Origin: Proteobacteria bacterium DTSAM18
Lineage (GTDB): Bacteria; Myxococcota_A; UBA796; GCA-2862545
Reading direction: 5' to 3'
Assembly: GCA_028767165.1 (NCBI GenBank)
Contig: JARACJ010000013.1
Coordinates: 1 to 64,000 of the forward strand
DNA length: 64,000 nucleotides
Notes under the pieces: model-generated
Seen by the model: only the letters and a program-made list of their open reading frames with translations
What the model was told of the DNA's origin: nothing
The model's database searches: none
Part shown: piece after piece, positions 9,307 to 17,134 of the stretch
How positions within the stretch are numbered: the stretch's first letter is position 1
How the letters are laid out: the number at the start of each line of letters is the position of its first letter
Translations under genes and position numbers: made by a program

Positions 9307-10323
9307 ATGTCCCAGCCCCAGTTCGAAGAAGGCACCACCCTCGACCGGTTCATCCTCGAGTCCCGGATGGCCCACCCCGGTGCCACCGGTGTGTACGTCA
9401 ACCTCATCAAGGGCATCGAACTGGCCGGCAAGATGATCTCCAGCCGGGTCAACAAGGCCGGTCTCGCCGGCATGCTCGGTGCGGTGGGCAACGTGAACGT
9501 GCAGGGCGAGGAGCAGCAGAAGCTCGACGTCTACGCCAACAACGTGTTCATCAGCTCCCTCGAGCACCGTGGCGCGGCCTGCATGATCGTCTCCGAGGAG
9601 TCCGACGGCGTCGTCCGCGTGGGCGAGCAGTGGCACTCCGGCCGCTACGTCGTCACCGTCGATCCCCTCGACGGCTCCTCCAACATCGACGTGAACGCCA
9701 CCATCGGCACCATCTTCGGCATCTACCGCCGCCTGTCCGAGGAGGGCACCCCGGCGCAGGATTCGGACGTGCTCCGTCCCGGCTACGAGATGGTCTCCGC
9801 CGGCTACATCATCTACGGCGCCGGCACCATGCTCGTCCTGGCCAGCGACGGCGTGGTCAACGGCTTCACCCTCGATCCCGCCGTGGGCGAGTTCTTCCTG
9901 TCCCACCCGGACATCCAGGTGCCGAACGACAAGGTGATGTACAGCATCAACGATGCCTACGCCCAGGCCTGGCAGCCCGGCGTGAAGTCCTTCATCGAGG
10001 AGATGCAGAAGCCCGAGCGCAAGGCCAGCGCCCGCTACATCGGCTCCCTCGTGGCCGACTTCCACCGCAACCTGCTCAAGGGCGGCGTGTTCCTGTACCC
10101 GGCCACCGCGAAGAACCCCGAGGGCAAGCTGCGGCTGCTCTACGAGGCGTTCCCCCTGGGCTACATCATCGAGGCCGCCGGCGGCGCCGCCACCAACGGC
10201 CGCAAGCGCATCCTCGACCTCACGCCGGATGCCCTGCACGCCCGCACCCCGCTGGTCATCGGCAGCAAGGCCCTGGTGGCCGAGGCCACCGAGCTCATGT
10301 CCCAGGATCCGGCCCTCGCATGA
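9307..10323 (+). CDS. fbp: fructose-1,6-bisphosphatase, class I
   Basis: A 338-aa cytoplasmic enzyme that hydrolyses fructose-1,6-bisphosphate to fructose-6-phosphate in gluconeogenesis. The FBPase/inositol-phosphatase signatures are intact: SEESDGVV, the metal-binding VDPLDGSSNIDVNATIGT, YIGSLVADFHRNLLKGG, and YEAFPLGYIIEAAGG. The ATG at 9307 is preferred over the one at 9292 because GGAG stands 6 bases before it. The regulatory AMP-binding N-terminus typical of eukaryotic FBPase is not obvious. The stop overlaps the start of a GNAT gene by ATGA. Confidence 0.95.
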   Translation: MSQPQFEEGTTLDRFILESRMAHPGATGVYVNLIKGIELAGKMISSRVNKAGLAGMLGAVGNVNVQGEEQQKLDVYANNVFISSLEHRGAACMIVSEESDGVVRVGEQWHSGRYVVTVDPLDGSSNIDVNATIGTIFGIYRRLSEEGTPAQDSDVLRPGYEMVSAGYIIYGAGTMLVLASDGVVNGFTLDPAVGEFFLSHPDIQVPNDKVMYSINDAYAQAWQPGVKSFIEEMQKPERKASARYIGSLVADFHRNLLKGGVFLYPATAKNPEGKLRLLYEAFPLGYIIEAAGGAATNGRKRILDLTPDALHARTPLVIGSKALVAEATELMSQDPALA

Positions 10324-10805
10324 GCCGGCTCGCGATCCAGCCGCTCACCCGCCGCGACGTGCGGCGGGCGGCGGCCGTGATCGCGAAGTGCACCCCGGTC
10401 AGCCGCCACCTGAAGGCGGCCCAGCTCAAGGCCCTCCTGAAGCTGGAGACGAACCTGCTGCTCACCGCGTGGTGGGATGGTGAGCTCGTCGGCACCGGCC
10501 GGGCCGCCCGCGTGGTGATGCCCGGCAGCGCCCCGGCCCACCGGGCGCCCGATGGCTGGTACCTGCTCGGCGTGAACGTGCTGCCGAGCCACCGACGGCT
10601 CGGCGTCGGCGATGCGCTGGTGCGCGCGCGCCTGGCGTGGATGCGCCAACGCACCCACGAGGCGTGGTTCTTCACCCGTCGCAGCAACGAGGCCAGCCTG
10701 GCCCTGCACCGGCCCTACGGGTTCGAGGTGGTGCGCGAGCACTTCTGGTTCCCGGGCACCCCCTTCGAGGAAGGGGAGGCGGTGCTGTTGCGGGCGGCGT
10801 TGTAG
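10320..10805 (+). CDS. GNAT-family N-acetyltransferase
   Basis: A 161-aa protein with the GNAT fold. The acetyl-CoA binding motif A is readable as LGVNVLPSHRRLGVGDALVRA (R/Q-x-x-G-x-G/A form), followed by a motif B helix ending NEASLALHRPYGF. The substrate is unknown. Translation is coupled to fbp through an ATGA overlap, which may reflect only operon packing. The next gene downstream begins 37 bp later with its own strong ribosome site. Confidence 0.8.
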   Translation: MSRLAIQPLTRRDVRRAAAVIAKCTPVSRHLKAAQLKALLKLETNLLLTAWWDGELVGTGRAARVVMPGSAPAHRAPDGWYLLGVNVLPSHRRLGVGDALVRARLAWMRQRTHEAWFFTRRSNEASLALHRPYGFEVVREHFWFPGTPFEEGEAVLLRAAL

Positions 10806-10842
10806 ACTGGCGCCCGCGACACGGCCCGCAGGAGGAGGACGC

Positions 10843-12177
10843 ATGGGACGCAACCTGGTCCGGACACATGGGTTCGAGCCGCTGGCACTCGAGGGTCGCC
10901 TGCCCGAGGGGCTGGCGGGCACGCTGTTCCGGGCCGGCCCGGCGCGGTACGAGCGGGGCGGCAAGGTCGTCAGCCATCCCTTCGAGGCCGACGGCGCGCT
11001 CGTCGGCGTGAAATTCGCGGGTGGGGAGGCACAGGGGGCCATCCGCTACGTGGAGAGCGAGGGCTACCAGCGCGAGGAGGCTGCCGGACGGTTCCTCACG
11101 GGCAGCCACGTCTTGCTGTTCCGCCGGGTCTCCGACATGGTGCGGGGCCGCATGAAGAACACGGGCAACACCTCGGTGCTGCTGTGGCAGGAGCGGATGT
11201 TCGCGCTGATGGAGGCGGGCAAGCCGGTGGAGATGTCCACCGGGGATCTGCACACCGTCGGCGACACCGATCTGGGCGTGATCCCGGCGGCCTTCTCCGC
11301 CCACCCCCACCGGCACCCCACGCGGTCCTGCCAGATCAACTTCGGCGTCCGCTTCGGTCCCACCACCTGGCTCGACCTGTTCGAGCTGCCCGACGTCGGC
11401 CGTCCGCGCGTGCTCGGCAGCATCAAGGCGCCCTGGGCCGCCATGATCCACGACTTCGCACTCACCGAGCGGCACATGGTGTTCGTGGTGGGGCCCGCCG
11501 TCATGCAGCTGGGCAAGGCGATCCTCGGCCTCGTCGGCATGACCGACATCTTCGCCTGGAAGCCTGCCATGGGCGCCCGGGTGGTGGTGGTGCCCCTCGA
11601 CGACCCGGACTCCGCCTGGAGCGTCGAGACGGACGCGTGCTGGGTGTGGCACGTGGTCAACGGCTGGGAGGACGGCGACCAGATCGTCGTCGACGTCGCC
11701 CAGTACCCCGACGCCGACTCCTTGCAGGCCATCGGCGAGGATGCCGCCGAGGTGGCACCGCCGCTGTACATCCGCTGGCGCATCGACACCCGCACCCGTG
11801 AGGCCGTCTCCGAGCAGATGTGGGACGTGCCGATGGAGTTCCCGAGCGTCCGGCGCATGGGCGTGCGGCATGGCGAGGCGCTGGTGCAGTCCCTCCCCGA
11901 GCGCAGCGACGCCGGCAACGGACGCCACGGGATCAGCCTGGTCGACGTCGACGCCGGCACCGACCGCACCTTTGTGTTCGACGAGGGGCAGGCCATCTGC
12001 GAGCCGCTCCTGCTACCCCACGAGGGAGGCGAGGCGGTGGTCACGGTGGTGCGGGGCGGGGGAGACGACCACCTGGCCGTGCTCGACGCCGCACGCCTCG
12101 AGGACGGCCCCATGGCGCGCCTTCGCTTCGACCAGCCCCTGCCCATGACCTTCCACGGGCGGTTCCAGGCGGGTTGA
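10843..12177 (+). CDS. carotenoid cleavage oxygenase (RPE65/CCD family)
   Basis: A 444-aa non-haem iron dioxygenase of the carotenoid oxygenase family, which cleaves carotenoid or apocarotenoid (sometimes stilbene) double bonds. Four His at the expected places can serve as the Fe(II) ligands: one in SAHPHRHPT, one in MIHDFALTERHMVF, one in WHVVNGWEDGDQ, and one near the end in FHGRFQAG. It begins LEGRLPEGLAGTLFRAGPARY, the family's usual N-terminal PxxLxGTLxRxGP motif. The start is strongly supported by ggaggagga 5 bases before ATG. No carotenoid biosynthetic gene is present in the window, so the substrate is open. Confidence 0.9.
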   Translation: MGRNLVRTHGFEPLALEGRLPEGLAGTLFRAGPARYERGGKVVSHPFEADGALVGVKFAGGEAQGAIRYVESEGYQREEAAGRFLTGSHVLLFRRVSDMVRGRMKNTGNTSVLLWQERMFALMEAGKPVEMSTGDLHTVGDTDLGVIPAAFSAHPHRHPTRSCQINFGVRFGPTTWLDLFELPDVGRPRVLGSIKAPWAAMIHDFALTERHMVFVVGPAVMQLGKAILGLVGMTDIFAWKPAMGARVVVVPLDDPDSAWSVETDACWVWHVVNGWEDGDQIVVDVAQYPDADSLQAIGEDAAEVAPPLYIRWRIDTRTREAVSEQMWDVPMEFPSVRRMGVRHGEALVQSLPERSDAGNGRHGISLVDVDAGTDRTFVFDEGQAICEPLLLPHEGGEAVVTVVRGGGDDHLAVLDAARLEDGPMARLRFDQPLPMTFHGRFQAG

Positions 12178-12200
12178 GGGGCGGGCAAGCCCCGCCCGTA
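12178..12200 (+). terminator. GC hairpin after carotenoid oxygenase gene
   Basis: GGGCGGG (12179-12185), a CAAGC loop and CCCGCCC (12191-12197) form a 7-bp stem immediately after the stop codon, between two convergent genes. There is no T-tract, so it may slow rather than terminate transcription. It is followed by gtacgcgcttcgtcg, a phrase related to other short intergenic repeats in the window. Confidence 0.45.
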
Positions 12201-12248
12201 CGCGCTTCGTCGCCTTCGACGACATCTCTTTGGGGGAGGCCAGGCGAT

Positions 12249-13526
12249 TCACTCCCGCCGGCGCCACCCGACGGCAGCGAGCGGCAGCAGGGCCCACCAC
12301 AGCGAGCCGGGTCCGCCACCCACCTGGCAGCCGGCGTGGGGATCGACCTCCACGTCGACGGTGAAGGTGGCGCTCGCGGGCGGGTTGTCGGGCCAGTCCC
12401 GGTGGCCGTCGTCGACCACGCGCAGCTCGAAGGGGTCCGGTCCGGTGTGGTCGCCGGGCGCCAGGTAGAACACCCGCCGGCCGCTCCGGGTGATCTTCAC
12501 CTCGCCGTGGACGGGTTGCGTGACCACCTCGAAGGTGTGGCGGTGGCTGTCCGGATCGTCGATGTCGACCACGACCCGGCGGAGCTCGGCGGGGCGGACG
12601 CGCACGGGCTTGGGCGTGGCCACGGGCTGGGCGGAGCAGGCGGGGCGGGGGAGGGGCTCGCCGATCTTCTCCTCGATCCATGCCATGTGGGCGTCCGGCC
12701 GCGCGTAGATGACGCCGTCGGAGCAGGGTTCGCCATCCATGACGGCGCCGGTGTACAGCCGGGAGGCCACGCCCACGGTGTAGTCGCCCTTGGGGCTGTG
12801 CAGGTACAGCGGCCCGCCGGAGTCGCCGTAGCAGGCGCTGATGCCGCCGAACTCCCCGGCGCCCAGCTCGCCCGCCGGCCGGGCGATGTCGGAGCAGCCG
12901 GACTGCAGATCGCCGAGGGCGTCTTCCGCGCAGTCCGGGGTCTGGATGGCCGTGCGGGCCTCCCGGAGCACGTCGGTGGGGGTGCGACCGTTGGCGGCGA
13001 CGCCGCCCCAGCCCACCACGCTCACGGGGGCGCCGGTGAACAGGTCCTCGTCGGTGACGCAGTCCCGGGCGATGACCCGGGGCTCGATGTGGGTGACCGG
13101 CACCTTCAGCCGGAGCAGGGCCAGATCGATGCCGATGTCGGTGGAGGAGGTGTGGTGGTACTGCAGGTGGATGTGGTGCTGCGCCACCTCGCCGACGAAG
13201 GCCTGGCCCTCGGGGCCGTACAGGCCTCCCTCGGGCCGGCGGTCGGCCAGCCACGCCGTGTAGGGATCGTTGGTGGCGCTGTTGATCATCACCCAGTCGG
13301 GGCGTCGCACCCTGCCGAAGTCGTCGAACAGGCAGTGGGCCGCCGTGAGGATCCACTCGGGGTGGATGAGGGTGCCGGTGCAGAACCCTCCCACGCTCAC
13401 CGCATCGGGCCAGCGGCCTTCGGGCACCTGCTCACCACCGACCACCGGGGCGAGCCGGGCGTCGACGGGGGTGTCGGGCGCCTCGGGGGCGGCGAAGGCG
13501 AGGGCGGCGAGCAGGAGCAGGGACAT
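12249..13526 (-). CDS. secreted trypsin-like serine protease with C-terminal sorting tail (copy 2)
   Basis: A 425-aa exported S1-family peptidase. Signal peptide residues 1-13; the mature N-terminus is preceded by a propeptide, and VVGGE gives the family's activation site. The catalytic triad is intact: H64 in LTAAHC, D134 in IGIDLALLRL, S236 in CYGDSGGPLYL. After the protease domain comes an Ig/cadherin-like domain (about 290-395; FEVVTQPVHGEV...VFYLAPGDHTG) and a MYXO-CTERM-like end with Cys, hydrophobic WWALLPLAAVGW and RRRE. It is downstream of a paralogue by 21 bp on the same strand, with the same domain order, so the pair arose by tandem duplication. Confidence 0.9.
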   Translation of the reverse strand: MSLLLLAALAFAAPEAPDTPVDARLAPVVGGEQVPEGRWPDAVSVGGFCTGTLIHPEWILTAAHCLFDDFGRVRRPDWVMINSATNDPYTAWLADRRPEGGLYGPEGQAFVGEVAQHHIHLQYHHTSSTDIGIDLALLRLKVPVTHIEPRVIARDCVTDEDLFTGAPVSVVGWGGVAANGRTPTDVLREARTAIQTPDCAEDALGDLQSGCSDIARPAGELGAGEFGGISACYGDSGGPLYLHSPKGDYTVGVASRLYTGAVMDGEPCSDGVIYARPDAHMAWIEEKIGEPLPRPACSAQPVATPKPVRVRPAELRRVVVDIDDPDSHRHTFEVVTQPVHGEVKITRSGRRVFYLAPGDHTGPDPFELRVVDDGHRDWPDNPPASATFTVDVEVDPHAGCQVGGGPGSLWWALLPLAAVGWRRRE

Positions 13527-13547
13527 GGGCGGTCCGGGGGCGGGAGG

Positions 13548-14819
13548 TCAGTGACGGCGGCGGCGCAGGCCCCACAGGCCGGCCAGCCCGAGCCAGGACA
13601 GGCTACCACCGGGCAGGGTGGAGCAGGAGGCGCTGGGATCCACCTGCACGTCGACCGTGAAGGTGGAGCTGGCGGGTGGGTTGTCGGGCCAGTCCGCGTG
13701 ACCGTCGTCGAGCACCCGCAGCTCGAAGCTGTCGGCGCCCTCGTGGTCGGCGTCGGCGGTGTACACGACCCGTCGGCCGGAGCGGCTCACGCGCACCTCA
13801 CCGTGGGCGGGGGGCGTGACGAGCTCGTAGGTGAAGCGCTGGCTGTCGGGGTCGGTGACGTCGACGGTGACGGCCTTCGCGGCGCCGGGGCGCACCTGCA
13901 GCAGCTCGGCGTCGGCGGAGGGGGCCAGGGAGCAGGCAGGGCGGGGGAGGCGGACGCCGGTGGTCTGCCGGATCCAGTCGAGGTGGGCGTCGGGCCGGGC
14001 GTAGATGACGCCATCGGTGCAGGGCTGGCCGTCCCACAGCGCGCCCCGGTACAGACGGGAGGCGGTGCCCACCACGAAGGAGCCCCGCTCGGTGTTCAGG
14101 TACAGCGGGCCACCGGAGTCGCCGTAGCAGGCCGAGATGGTGCCCCGCTGGCCGGCGCCGAGCTCACCGGCCGGACGGGCGATGGCGGAGCAGCCGGTCT
14201 CGAGGTCGCCCAGCCAGTCCTCGCTGCAGTCCGGGGTCTGGATGACGGTGTCGGCCTCCCGCAGCACGTCGGTGGGCGTGCCGCCGGTGGAGTCGATGGC
14301 GCCCCAGCCCACGATGCTGACCCCCGCGCCGGTGGTCAGGTCTTCGTCGGTGATGCAGTCCTGGGCGATGGTGCGGGGTTCGATGTGCTCCACCGGGGCC
14401 GCGAGCTGCAGCAGCGCGAGGTCGACGCCGCTGTCGTAGGAGCGGGGGATGTACTTGGGGTGCACGAAGTGGCCCACCACGCGGCTCACGAAGGCCTCGC
14501 CCTCGTTGCCGTAGCGCCCGGCGAGGGGGCGGCCCTCGCTCCACCACTCCCACACGGGGTTGTAGGTGCTGCTGCCGAGCATCACCATGCCCACCTCGTT
14601 GGGGCTGCCGTTGTCGTCGAACAGGCAGTGCGCCGCGGTGAGGATCCACTCCGGGTGGATGAGGGTTCCGGTGCAGCGCATGCCCACGCTGGCGGCGTCG
14701 GGCCAGTTCCCGGGCTGTGAGGGCTGGCCTCCGACGACTGGAGCCACCCGTTCTGCGGAGGCGGGCGCCTCGGGTGCGGCATGGGCGGTGGAGAGCAGCA
14801 GGAGGGCAAGCCAGGTCAT
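13548..14819 (-). CDS. secreted trypsin-like serine protease with C-terminal sorting tail (copy 1)
   Basis: A 423-aa S1 peptidase, paralogue of the next gene. The signal peptide is MTWLALLLLSTAHA; an alternative in-frame ATG lies 18 bases upstream at 14837 and neither has a good ribosome site, so the start is uncertain by six residues. Triad motifs LTAAHC, SGVDLALLQL and CYGDSGGPLYL are intact, and VVGGQ marks the activation site. The C-terminal half repeats the Ig-like domain (FTYELVTPPAHGEVRVSRSG) and ends in a Cys-Ser, hydrophobic, RRRRH tail typical of myxobacterial surface proteins. The mature enzyme is likely cell-surface or released; targets are unknown. Confidence 0.9.
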   Translation of the reverse strand: MTWLALLLLSTAHAAPEAPASAERVAPVVGGQPSQPGNWPDAASVGMRCTGTLIHPEWILTAAHCLFDDNGSPNEVGMVMLGSSTYNPVWEWWSEGRPLAGRYGNEGEAFVSRVVGHFVHPKYIPRSYDSGVDLALLQLAAPVEHIEPRTIAQDCITDEDLTTGAGVSIVGWGAIDSTGGTPTDVLREADTVIQTPDCSEDWLGDLETGCSAIARPAGELGAGQRGTISACYGDSGGPLYLNTERGSFVVGTASRLYRGALWDGQPCTDGVIYARPDAHLDWIRQTTGVRLPRPACSLAPSADAELLQVRPGAAKAVTVDVTDPDSQRFTYELVTPPAHGEVRVSRSGRRVVYTADADHEGADSFELRVLDDGHADWPDNPPASSTFTVDVQVDPSASCSTLPGGSLSWLGLAGLWGLRRRRH

Positions 14820-14954
14820 CGGAGAACTCGGTATCATTGGGGACGATACCCACAAGGTGCCGAAAGAGGTGCATCTGCTCAAGGCTTCGCCATGGGCCTG
14901 ACAAGGATTCGACGACCTGTAGATGGCCCGACGAGGCCGCATTCCGGAGCGATG

Positions 14955-15617
14955 ATGCGCGTGACCGTGAGCGGAGACCAGATCCCCTTCGAGGAGGTGG
15001 CACCTGCGGGGCCCCCCATGGCGACCGTCCTCGTGATCCCTTCCATCTATGGCTTGCACGACGATCTGCGGCAGAAGGCGCAGGCCCTCGCCAGCATGGG
15101 GTGGCGTGCGGTGGTGGTGGATCCCTTCGCCGGCACCCACCCGGGCCCCCTCGGCTACGACCGGGTGGACGACGCGATCGCCCGTATGCGCACGGTGGAT
15201 CGCGCTGCCCTGCTGACCGCCCTGGGCGACCTGTGCGAGGCCCTGCCGCAGCCGGTGGTGGCCCTCGGGATCTGCTTCGGCGGCACCTTCGCCTGGCGCC
15301 TCGCGGCCGAGGGCAGGGTGGCCGGCGCGTGCACCTGGCATGGGGGTGGGTTGCAGGCGTGGGGCCACCTGCAGCCTTCGGTGCCCACGCAACACCACTT
15401 CGGCGGGGCGGATCGATCGGTGCCCATCGGCCACGTGAGCGCCTTTGCAGAGCAGGTGTGCTCCTTGCAGGGCACCACGCTGCACATCTACGGGGGTGCA
15501 GACCATGGCTTCACCCACGCCGATCACCCGGAGCGTCACCACCCGGTCGCGGAACGGGGGGCCTGGCTCGGGTTGCTGGCCCTGTTGCAACGTGTCGTTG
15601 CAGAGAAGGATGTGTGA
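14955..15617 (+). CDS. dienelactone hydrolase family protein
   Basis: A 220-aa alpha/beta hydrolase of the DLH family. The nucleophile elbow is ALGICFGGTFAW with Cys as nucleophile (G-x-C-x-G), as in true dienelactone hydrolases. The remaining triad fits Asp and His in HIYGGADHGFTH. The N-terminal strand VLVIPSIYGLHDDLRQKAQALA is characteristic. ATG at 14955 is preferred over 14952 because GGAG is 5 rather than 2 bases away. No aromatic degradation genes are near, so the name describes the fold more than the pathway. Confidence 0.85.
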   Translation: MRVTVSGDQIPFEEVAPAGPPMATVLVIPSIYGLHDDLRQKAQALASMGWRAVVVDPFAGTHPGPLGYDRVDDAIARMRTVDRAALLTALGDLCEALPQPVVALGICFGGTFAWRLAAEGRVAGACTWHGGGLQAWGHLQPSVPTQHHFGGADRSVPIGHVSAFAEQVCSLQGTTLHIYGGADHGFTHADHPERHHPVAERGAWLGLLALLQRVVAEKDV

Positions 15618-15761
15618 AACAGATTTCGCCCCGGGGTGGCCGTCTGGGCGTTCAGGCGATATCAGGCGTTCCAGTTGTGGAAATTGTGCCGAGTACCTAC
15701 CGTGGAATTTCGCATTTGCGTTCCCCGGTCGTCACTTGTACGGGAACGTTCTGGAGGTTCA
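15618..15761 (+). promoter_or_regulatory. leader and probable promoter region of the sterol genes
   Basis: This 144-bp gap is noticeably less GC-rich than the flanking genes. A weak sigma-70-like pair can be drawn, TTGTGG (15675-15680) and TACCGT (15698-15703) with a 17-base spacer, but both depart from consensus and this should not be read as a firm promoter. The ribosome site ggagg at 15753-15757 belongs to the monooxygenase gene. Confidence 0.25.
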
Positions 15762-17126
15762 ATGGAGTACCGCGCAGACGTCGCCATCGTTGGCGCCGGC
15801 CCAGTGGGCTGCGTCGCTGCCTTGGCCCACGCACGTACCGGCCGCAAGGTCGTCCTCATCGAAGCCAACCCCACCCGGAAGAACCGCTTCGCAGGTGAGC
15901 TCCTGCACCCGGCGGCCGTCTCGGCCCTGAGCGCCGTGGGCATCCACAGCATCCCCTGTGCGAACGACCACCTTCCGAACCGTGGATTCGCCATCTCCAG
16001 CGTGGACCCGGACTTCACCACGTTGCTCGACCATCCCGGCGCGCCGGGCATCACCTTCGAGTTCAACCACTTCGTGGATCACCTTCGGGAGCGGGCCATC
16101 GCCACCGAGGGCGTGCAGTTCCTGCCCCACCACCGCGTGGTCGACCTCAAGGGTGACACCCTGGTGTGCAAGGTCCGCGACGAAGAAGACGCCCTGATCC
16201 GTGCCGACCGCATCATCGGCGCCGACGGCCGCTTCAGCGTCATCCGCAAGCTGATCGGCATCGAAGACGACCGCGCCGTGCTGTCCTACATGGCCGGCCT
16301 CCTCCTCAAGGACGTCACGCTCCCCCACGAGGGCTACGGCCACGTCATGTGGGGCAAGGCGGGCCCGGTGCTGGCCTACCGCATCGAGGAGAACGGCGTC
16401 CGCATCTGCATCGACGTCCCCACGGTCGTGAAGAAGCGCAAGGATGCCAAGGAAGCCATCTGGAACCTCATCCGCGAGCAGCTTCCCGAGGCCCTCAAGC
16501 AGCCCATCCACGACGAGCTGATGAACGGCAAGGTCCTGTGGGCGGTCAACGAGCTGCGCCCGCGCATCCACTACGGCAGGGGCCGGGTGGCCCTGGTGGG
16601 CGATGCCGTCGGCCACTTCCACCCCATGACCGGCGCCGGCATGACCATGGGCTTCGGCGATGCCCTCGAGCTCGCCGCCTGTGATGATCTCGAGCGCTAC
16701 CGTGCCCGCCGCCACGCCGGCTCCCTGAGCCCCGCGATGCTCGCCACGGCCCTGTACGAGATCTTCGCCGTCCGCAGTGCGCCCACGCTGGCCCTGCGCA
16801 AGGCCATCTTCGACATCTGGTCCGAGGAGCCCGTGCTCCGCGAGCGCTCCATGGCGTTCCTGGCGGGCACCGACCCGAGCATCACGCGCCTGCTGAACGT
16901 CGGCATGCGCATGGTGGTCCGCGCCTTCCGCCACGTCGTCCGCGACGCCGCCCGCGACCGCGACATCGGTCAGGGCATCGACGGCAGCCGTGGCATCGCC
17001 GGCCTCGTCCGCTGGCTGCTCACCGAGGCCGTCCCGCCGTCGATGCAGATGCTCAAGGGCGATCTGCCGCTCACGCCCTTCGAACAACGCCGCCTGCTCC
17101 AGCAACAGCAGCTCGACCACCTGTAG
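15762..17126 (+). CDS. squalene monooxygenase-like FAD-dependent epoxidase
   Basis: A 454-aa flavoprotein of the squalene epoxidase / UbiH group. It would oxidise squalene to (S)-2,3-oxidosqualene with O2 and NAD(P)H. The dinucleotide fold opens with DVAIVGAGPVGCVAA; then RFAGELLHPAAVSAL resembles the RVxGELLQPGG block of squalene epoxidases. The DG motif is IIGADGRFSVIRK. The GD motif reads LVGDAVGHFHPMTGAGMTMG, matching the HPLTGGGMTV block that marks squalene epoxidases. The start ATG has GGAGG 4 bases upstream. It is followed after 8 bp by the prenyltransferase/squalene synthase fusion, and an oxidosqualene cyclase lies 3.3 kb further, which supports the assignment over a generic hydroxylase. 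Confidence 0.82.
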   Translation: MEYRADVAIVGAGPVGCVAALAHARTGRKVVLIEANPTRKNRFAGELLHPAAVSALSAVGIHSIPCANDHLPNRGFAISSVDPDFTTLLDHPGAPGITFEFNHFVDHLRERAIATEGVQFLPHHRVVDLKGDTLVCKVRDEEDALIRADRIIGADGRFSVIRKLIGIEDDRAVLSYMAGLLLKDVTLPHEGYGHVMWGKAGPVLAYRIEENGVRICIDVPTVVKKRKDAKEAIWNLIREQLPEALKQPIHDELMNGKVLWAVNELRPRIHYGRGRVALVGDAVGHFHPMTGAGMTMGFGDALELAACDDLERYRARRHAGSLSPAMLATALYEIFAVRSAPTLALRKAIFDIWSEEPVLRERSMAFLAGTDPSITRLLNVGMRMVVRAFRHVVRDAARDRDIGQGIDGSRGIAGLVRWLLTEAVPPSMQMLKGDLPLTPFEQRRLLQQQQLDHL

Positions 17127-17134
17127 GAACATCG

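Noticed and set aside
12041-12319. Short minus-strand frames between the carotenoid oxygenase and protease genes
   Set aside because: They are low-complexity translations with no ribosome site, and they lie in a hairpin region.
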